DNA of 10,069 nt. Origin: an uncultured Actinomycetes bacterium. Lineage in GTDB: Bacteria; Actinomycetota; Thermoleophilia; Solirubrobacterales; Solirubrobacteraceae. Every line of letters starts with the position of its first letter. Positions within the stretch are counted from its first letter, which is position 1. The stretch spans positions 1 through 10,069 of the forward strand of contig CALAQT010000037.1 in assembly GCA_937888775.1 (NCBI GenBank), written 5' to 3'. Position numbers and translations under genes: made by a program. The notes beneath the pieces are model-generated. The model did not search any database, was not told where the DNA came from, and saw only the letters and a program-made list of their open reading frames with translations. Below are positions 6,694 to 10,069 of the stretch, in pieces.

Positions 6694-6936
6694 TTGGTGG
6701 AGTCGTCGGTCTGGAATCAGGCGGAAGTCGACGTTGGGCTGAGCGCCGGCTCCCCAGCTGAGGCCCTCCGAGCCAGCCCCGCTGCAGCAGCTCTCACCCC
6801 CCTCGCGCCGGAGATCCAGATGTCGACGTTTCGTCGTCAGGTCACGATCGCTTGCCAAGCGCGTGTCGAGACGCTTCGGCAATCGCTGGTTGAGCGTCGC
6901 GAGCGGGCCTCTTCGGAGAACAGGCGCGTGCGCTAG
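6694..6936 (+). CDS. Doubtful small hypothetical protein
   Basis: An 80-codon frame opens at TTG 6694 (GTG 6697 is the alternative) and ends at TAG 6934-6936. Its third positions are moderately G/C-rich. The C-terminal half, from MSTFRRQVTIACQARVETLR on, is a plausible charged amphipathic helix or coiled coil. The nearest ribosome-binding-like GAGGAG lies some 15 bases too far upstream. I recognise no family, and a longer minus-strand frame overlaps it. It could be chance or the decayed end of a gene. Confidence 0.22.
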   Translation: MVESSVWNQAEVDVGLSAGSPAEALRASPAAAALTPLAPEIQMSTFRRQVTIACQARVETLRQSLVERRERASSENRRVR

Positions 6937-7126
6937 GGCGGACGGGTAGGGAGGACGCGTGCGGGCGCGCCTCGCCCAGCGGCCGGTAGGCCCCAACGGC
7001 CTCTTCGACCGCCGGCCCGCGCGTCCTCACCGCGTCCCAGCGCCAGTGCCTGGACTCCCGGCCGTACAGCGCATCTTCGGTCGATCCCCGATCAGCGACA
7101 CCGCAGGTGCAGGCTTTCGGTCGAAA
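6937..7126. other. Intergenic stretch downstream of the tRNA
   Basis: No gene or strong terminator is visible. The stretch is GC-rich with short self-complementary pieces. A 12-base TTTCGACCGAAA palindrome lies next to the tRNA 3' end (minus strand). No copy of the tRNA 3' end that would mark an integration site is seen. Confidence 0.4.
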
Positions 7127-7199
7127 TGGAGCTAGGGGGACTCGAACCCCCGACCTCCTGGGTGCGATCCAGGCGCTCTCCCATCTGAGCTATAGCCCC
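7127..7199 (-). tRNA. tRNA-Ala, anticodon CGC
   Basis: All parts of the cloverleaf are legible on the minus strand. The acceptor stem GGGGCTA pairs with TAGCTCC and includes the G3·U70 pair that identifies alanine tRNAs. The D arm is GCTC/GAGC. The anticodon stem CCTGG/CCAGG holds loop ATCGCAC (anticodon CGC, reading GCG). The T arm is GGGGG-TTCGAGT-CCCCC, with discriminator A73. CCA is not encoded. GCG is a common alanine codon in this GC-rich DNA, so a dedicated CGC isoacceptor makes sense. The 73-nt gene stands alone. Confidence 0.96.
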
Positions 7200-7236
7200 G
7201 TGCACGCGGGCGGGTCGCGGCGTGGACGGCCAGGGA

Positions 7237-7242
7237 AGTGTA
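7237..7242 (-). promoter_or_regulatory. Possible -10 box for the tRNA gene
   Basis: On the minus strand the hexamer is TACACT, matching the TANNNT core of actinobacterial -10 boxes. It is placed to start a transcript about 30 bases ahead of the tRNA 5' end. No good -35 is visible at 16-18 bases, so confidence is low. Confidence 0.3.
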
Positions 7243-7287
7243 GTCGCAGAACGAGTCCCGGCGGGCGCAGTATGGTTTGCGTGCGCA

Positions 7288-7791
7288 ATGGGATTGCTCG
7301 ACGAAGCCATACGCGAACACCTTGAGCTCAAGCGCCGGCGGGGCGCTGATCCCGGGGAGATCGCGCGCGCTGAACGCGCCGCCCTCGAGCCGGTGTTCGA
7401 CGAGGCGCCCGACGAGCACGAGCCGGACGAGCATCTCGGCGACGGCGGGGCGCCCGCGCCCGAGCAGACGCAGCTCGATCACGTGGCCGAGGGCGAGCAG
7501 GGCCTTTCGGCAGGGGCGTCCGCGGACGGTGATCGAGCCGAGCTCCAGCTCGCTGAATTCGGCAGCCCGGGTCAGGAGACCGCGGAGATCGACATGCGCG
7601 CGGTGCTCGATGAAGACCATCACGGGGCGGGGCTCGCTGCGTCGGCGCATCTCCCGGCCGCGCAGCACGCGCCTGCGCCCGCCGGCGGATCCGCGCAGGA
7701 GGACGGCCTGGAGTGGGAGATGCCGTCGCGCGAGGCGCGCGAGGCTCCGCCCGAGCAGGTGCCCGGTCAGGAGCGTCTCTCCTTCGAGTAG
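7288..7791 (+). CDS. Acidic, largely disordered hypothetical protein of an actinobacterial family
   Basis: ATG 7288 gives 167 residues. The protein starts with a charged helix, MGLLDEAIREHLELKRRRGA, then a second helix (DPGEIARAERAAL). A long Asp/Glu/Ala/Pro/Gly-rich tail without predicted order follows, ending VPGQERLSFE. I recall short proteins with this N-terminal helix and an aromatic/acidic C-terminal patch as conserved hypotheticals in high-GC actinobacteria; no function is known to me. The family memory should be tested, and it is the least certain part of this entry. The frame continues upstream to 7222, but that part overlaps the tRNA promoter region and lacks a ribosome-binding site. 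TATGGT at 7271-7276, 11 bases before ATG, might be a -10 giving a very short or absent leader. It converges on the SDR remnant, 25 bases between stops. Confidence 0.7.
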   Translation: MGLLDEAIREHLELKRRRGADPGEIARAERAALEPVFDEAPDEHEPDEHLGDGGAPAPEQTQLDHVAEGEQGLSAGASADGDRAELQLAEFGSPGQETAEIDMRAVLDEDHHGAGLAASAHLPAAQHAPAPAGGSAQEDGLEWEMPSREAREAPPEQVPGQERLSFE

Positions 7792-7816
7792 TGGCGCCGG
7801 AGCGCTGTCGCAGGCG

Positions 7817-8590
7817 CTAGGCGGTCGTCGGCTGGTCTTCGCCGGCGCGCGCGTCGATCTCGCGGAGCAGGCCCTGCGTGGTGGCGTCGCGCTCGAGGCG
7901 GGCGTCGGTGAGCGGGTTCAGGATGCCCCTCAGCACCGACATGAGAGTCCAGCGCCGCGGCCTGATGATGCGCGCCTGCCGGTGCTCGATCCCGCGCACG
8001 ATCGCCGCGCCTACGACTTCGGCGGAGAGGCGCTTGCGCAGCGGGCCGGGGAAGCTCTCGAGCATCCGCGCCGCGAGTGCGTCCTGGTCGATCGCCCTGT
8101 GGACCATCTCGGTGTCGATGAAGCCGAAGTACGCCACGCTCGCGCTCGCGCCGTGCTGGACGAGCTCCACGCGCAGCGCCCTGCCGAACTGCTCGACGGC
8201 GGCCTTGCTCATGGCGTAGGGGAGCGCGCCGATGCCGTTGGTGAAGGCGTAGACGGAGGAGACGACGACGACGTGCCCGCGCCGGCGCACGATCTCCGGG
8301 AGTGCGGCATCGACGGTGCGCCAGACGCCCATCAGGTCCACGTCGATCACGCGTTCGAAGCTCTCCGTGGACATCGCGCGGAAGGTGGCCACGCGCGAGG
8401 CGATGCCGGCGTTCGCGACGACCACGTCGAGCCCGCCGAAGCGCTCGACCGTCGTGGCGACCGCGCGCTGCATCGCGCCCCTGTCGGTCACGTCGGCCGC
8501 GACACCGAGCACGCGCGCGTCGTCGAGCTGCGCCGCAGCACGCTCCGCGTCTGCGCGATCGAGGTCGGCGATCACAACGGAGGCGCCGCG
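7817..8590 (-). pseudogene. SDR dehydrogenase lacking its N-terminal NAD(P)-binding motif
   Basis: About 258 codons of a classical short-chain dehydrogenase are intact. They include the end of the second Rossmann strand (GASVVIADLD), the adenine-ring D-V (AADVTD), the NAG motif (VVVANAG), catalytic Ser (VVVVSSVYAF) and the YAMSK Tyr/Lys pair, and continue to a C-terminal extension ending at TAG 7817-7819. Homology stops abruptly at about 8588-8590. The usual first 30-38 residues, with TGxxxGIG for the cofactor diphosphate, are absent. Upstream sequence in the same frame is Arg/Gly-rich, shows no such motif, and belongs to unrelated DNA. The enzyme should be inactive unless an unusual N-terminus substitutes. 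The lack of internal stops suggests recent truncation. An ATG exists far upstream (8825-8827), but its translation to the junction looks non-coding. Substrate unknown. Confidence 0.78.
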
Positions 8591-8870
8591 CCCGACCTGT
8601 GCTCTGCGCGACGAGCGAGCGCGTACCGGCGGCCCCTCGACGTGCCCCCTTTGGGCGAGGAGGAGACGTGGCTGACCACCGCGGAGCGCGAGTGGACCAC
8701 AAACACAGCACGAACCGCAGCCGGCAACCTGGTCGCGGTTGCCCGTGCGCTTGTCGAGCCATCGCTGACACCCCAGAAAAACACCGCGCCCGCTAATAGA
8801 GGGCCGCGCGGACGCAACGAGGGCCAAGCCCGTCGGGCCTGTCTGAGAGCCAGCTGATGCAGCGTCCGAC
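8591..8870. other. Unassigned stretch with open plus-strand frames
   Basis: No gene is firmly supported. In one plus frame, RRPLDVPPLGEEETWLTTAE and NLVAVARALVEP read like protein, with fairly G/C-rich third positions. They could be the residue of whatever sequence replaced the SDR 5' end. A second frame has GAGGAGGAG (8657-8665) close before GTG 8668 and runs 42 codons to TAA 8794-8796 (VADHRGARVDHKHS...). Its Arg/Cys/His-rich composition is not convincing. GCCCG-T-CGGGC near 8828-8838 is a small stem. Confidence 0.3.
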
Positions 8871-8876
8871 TACCCT
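8871..8876 (+). promoter_or_regulatory. Possible -10 box of a leaderless mRNA
   Basis: TACCCT fits the TANNNT core and ends six bases before ATG 8883. That is the spacing expected if transcription starts at the A of the start codon, as is common in actinobacteria. AAGGG directly abuts the ATG, too close for a normal ribosome-binding site. No -35 box is evident. Confidence 0.35.
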
Positions 8877-8882
8877 CAAGGG

Positions 8883-9302
8883 ATGATCGTTGAGCATCCA
8901 CACGCGCAGCTAGTCCGCGACTTTCATGACCACCAGAATCGCTTCTACGCCGGCGGCGAGCAGACGTCAGCGGGAGCGATGCTCACAGACGACGTCACCT
9001 GGCACGTACCCGGCGAGAGCGCGATCGCGAACGAATATCGCGGCCGCGATGAGGTGCTACGCCACTTCCTCCGGCGACGCGAGATCTCTGACGGGACACT
9101 CAGACTCACCGTTCATGGCGTCCTCGCCGACGAGGAGCGAGCGGTCATCCTCGCCGCAGGCCAATGTAGCCGTGGGGGCGAGATCTTCCGGTGGCGTACG
9201 GTCTCCATCTTTCGGGTCAAGCAAGGTCAGATCGCCGAGTGCTGGGTCGTCCCGTATGACCAGGCCTTGTTCGACGGCATTTGGACGGACCAGCGCGCGT
9301 AG
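8883..9302 (+). CDS. NTF2/SnoaL-like small protein
   Basis: This 139-residue cone-fold protein has the layout of SnoaL-like/ketosteroid-isomerase relatives. There is an N-terminal helix with an aromatic patch (LVRDFHDHQNRFYAGG), MLTDDVTWHVPG (33-44) and NEYRGRDEVLRHFLRR (50-65). Curved strands follow (LRLTVHGVLADEERAVILAA; FRWRTVSIFRVKQGQIAECW). W40-H41 and the Asp pair before them sit where catalytic or ligand residues lie in this superfamily, but activities range from isomerase to simple binding, so no reaction is assigned. No signal peptide is present. The start follows from the -10-like TACCCT, which favours leaderless expression. It is a single gene converging on the ferritin-like gene, with 85 bases between stops. 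Confidence 0.85.
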   Translation: MIVEHPHAQLVRDFHDHQNRFYAGGEQTSAGAMLTDDVTWHVPGESAIANEYRGRDEVLRHFLRRREISDGTLRLTVHGVLADEERAVILAAGQCSRGGEIFRWRTVSIFRVKQGQIAECWVVPYDQALFDGIWTDQRA

Positions 9303-9357
9303 ACTCGCCCGCCGCAGCGAACGCGTTTGGCGCACGCCTAGACCGCGGCGGTGCCAA

Positions 9358-9376
9358 CGAACCGCCAGATGGTTCG
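9358..9376. terminator. Hairpin between convergent genes
   Basis: CGAACC (9358-9363) pairs with GGTTCG (9371-9376) around loop GCCAGAT, inside the 85-base gap between the convergent stops. There is no T-run on either side, so it is at best a weak bidirectional terminator. Confidence 0.35.
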
Positions 9377-9387
9377 CGTCGAGCTGC

Positions 9388-9702
9388 TCAGTCAGCGGCT
9401 CCCTCGGCATCGTCGGCGTGGCTGACGATGTCGCCGTCTTTGAATAGGACCCCTTCGGCGATCTCGCGCCAGACCGGGGTTCGGCGTAAGAGAAACTCAA
9501 GGTCCATCGAGAAGTGCTTGAACTCCTCCTTCTGAGCGTCCCCCATGATCGCTTTGGCGTCCTCGTCACTCTCGACCGATAGACGCTGCTCATACCAGCC
9601 GATCGCCTCGGCCTCCTCTGTCAGTGAGGCGCACATCCGCGCAAATGTGCGTGTCGTCGCCGACAGCTCGCCCGGCGGCTCGTGGTATTGGTCAAATCCC
9701 AT
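9388..9702 (-). CDS. Encapsulated-ferritin-like (EncFtn) protein
   Basis: The 104-residue protein opens with YHEPPGELSATTRTFARMCA, then SLTEEAEAIGWYEQRL (26-41) and KEEFKHFSMDLEFLLRR (58-74). This is the two-helix EncFtn pattern: half-ferritins that pair into a ferroxidase and are normally sequestered inside an encapsulin shell. Iron-site candidates are E30/E32 in helix 1 and the E60xxH63 motif in helix 2; W36-Y37 matches the family's WY. Length fits (95-140). The start is strong: AAAGGAG at 9708-9714, five bases before ATG 9700-9702. Odd points: known EncFtns usually end in a Gly/Leu/Ile-rich loading peptide of the GSLxIGSL type, but this one ends DDAEGAAD. No encapsulin gene is in the window; downstream lies the convergent SnoaL-like gene. 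It may act alone, or its shell gene may be elsewhere. Confidence 0.85.
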   Translation of the reverse strand: MGFDQYHEPPGELSATTRTFARMCASLTEEAEAIGWYEQRLSVESDEDAKAIMGDAQKEEFKHFSMDLEFLLRRTPVWREIAEGVLFKDGDIVSHADDAEGAAD

Positions 9703-9849
9703 CGCTGCTCCTTTGCTCGGGTTGTCTATCCCGCTCTACCCACCCGGCGGTTCTCGAAGGTCGGTAAGCCACAGGATCGTGTCACTGTCTGAAGCGTATC
9801 GGGGTTACTGAGTGCTCGGATGCGCGTGACTGCTGCTCTGGCAGGAATG
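9703..9849. other. Leader region of the ferritin-like gene
   Basis: This holds the ribosome-binding site (9708-9714) and, on the minus strand, A/T-containing patches such as GATAGA that could be a -10. No clear -35 box and no recognisable iron-box or DtxR-type operator were seen by eye. Confidence 0.35.
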
Positions 9850-10069
9850 CTAGCGTGCGCCGAGCCTCCGCGAGCGCTGTCGCTTCGGTGGGCCGGCTGG
9901 CGACCCCGCAGGGCGGCGATACCAGGCCTCGCGCCACCCTGTGGGGTGCCAAAACTCGATCGTGAGGTGGTAGCGGGCGTTTTGGGGGCCCTGAGCTCGT
10001 AAGGTCGCTGGCTCTGTCGACGATGGGAGGAGCTCGGTGTTGGCGTCGTTCTTGTACGTGATGTTCGGG
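9850..10069 (-). CDS. 3' end of an unrecognised gene (start beyond window)
   Basis: A minus-strand frame is open from the window edge to TAG 9850-9852 (73 codons including the stop). Its third positions are strongly G/C-rich up to about 9905. Visible peptide includes PNITYKNDANTELLPSS, then ARYHLTIEFWHPTGWREAWY, then a basic tail ending RQRSRRLGAR. The Trp/Tyr-rich stretch and ordinary composition look like real protein; the Pro/Arg tail is probably disordered. I do not recognise the family. It lies 147 bases upstream of the ferritin-like gene on the same strand, so cotranscription is possible but not shown. It is not an encapsulin C-terminus as far as I can tell. Confidence 0.6.
   Translation of the reverse strand, partial: PNITYKNDANTELLPSSTEPATLRAQGPQNARYHLTIEFWHPTGWREAWYRRPAGSPAGPPKRQRSRRLGAR

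Noticed and set aside
6660..6720. Possible insertion-sequence end near GATCTGACCCTGTCTTGG
   Set aside because: No matching inverted partner, target duplication or transposase frame could be seen.
7127..7199. tRNA-Ala as an integration site for a mobile element
   Set aside because: No integrase gene and no second copy of the tRNA 3' end found in the window.
7107..7325. Plus-strand frame with GARGTRTPDLLGAIQAL, and the minus-strand frame with QMGERLDRTQEVGGSSPP
   Set aside because: Both are familiar false proteins produced by translating a tRNA gene; the tRNA-Ala cloverleaf explains the sequence.
8668..8796. 42-codon frame with a strong GAGGAGGAG ribosome-binding-like site
   Set aside because: Composition is Arg/His/Cys-rich and unlike coding sequence here; the purine-rich run is probably chance.
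7277..8857. 526-codon plus-strand frame across the SDR remnant
   Set aside because: Antisense to clear SDR motifs, Arg/Ser-rich, no recognisable domain; only its last part (8591-8857) is kept as an open question.
10037..10069. GTG start with GGGAGGAG just upstream on the plus strand (LASFLYVMFG...)
   Set aside because: Only 11 codons are visible, and the minus-strand frame over the same bases has far better coding character.
1..10069. CRISPR array, toxin-antitoxin pair or defence island
   Set aside because: No regularly spaced repeats and no recognisable nuclease, reverse transcriptase, toxin or antitoxin proteins.

Overview
The window is very GC-rich DNA with strong G/C preference at third codon positions. 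The CelD-type acetyltransferase, the short acidic MGLLDEAIREHLELKRR-type protein and the encapsulin-cargo ferritin together suggest a high-GC actinobacterium, perhaps of the Thermoleophilia/Solirubrobacterales. That placement is inference from protein flavour and composition; no phylogenetic marker other than a tRNA is present.

Layout. Positions 1-181 (minus) hold the first 60 codons of a winged-helix-like protein. Divergent from it, 216-343 (plus) is a run of hairpins ending in a textbook intrinsic terminator. At about 543 a polyamine-type ABC permease appears abruptly, without its first half. It is followed at 971-2473 by an apparently intact Orn/Lys/Arg decarboxylase. A convergent VOC/glyoxalase-fold gene (2528-2914, minus) and a CelD-like acetyltransferase (3111-4238, plus) follow. 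The 780 bases to 5015 hold gene debris and the second copy of a 66-base repeat whose first copy lies at 2991-3056. A secreted, cysteine-containing protein with two carboxypeptidase-regulatory-like domains occupies 5016-6554. A sparse region leads to tRNA-Ala(CGC) (7127-7199, minus).

Right part. A short acidic hypothetical protein (7288-7791) converges on an SDR dehydrogenase (7817-8590, minus) that has lost its NAD(P)-binding N-terminus. An NTF2/SnoaL-like protein (8883-9302, plus) converges on a ferritin-like protein of the encapsulated-ferritin family (9388-9702, minus). The window closes in the 3' end of an unrecognised minus-strand gene (9850-10069).

How the genes relate. Only the permease/decarboxylase pair makes a clear functional unit (polyamine or basic amino acid uptake and decarboxylation), and the transporter half is broken here. 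The rest looks like independently transcribed accessory genes. Two genes truncated at their 5' ends, repeated gene-end debris and decayed frames point to repeated rearrangement. I see no complete mobile element, CRISPR array or recognisable defence system. The observations most worth following are the hairpin/terminator RNA candidate near the left end, the orphan EncFtn without a visible cargo-loading tail, and the duplicated 3'-end module.
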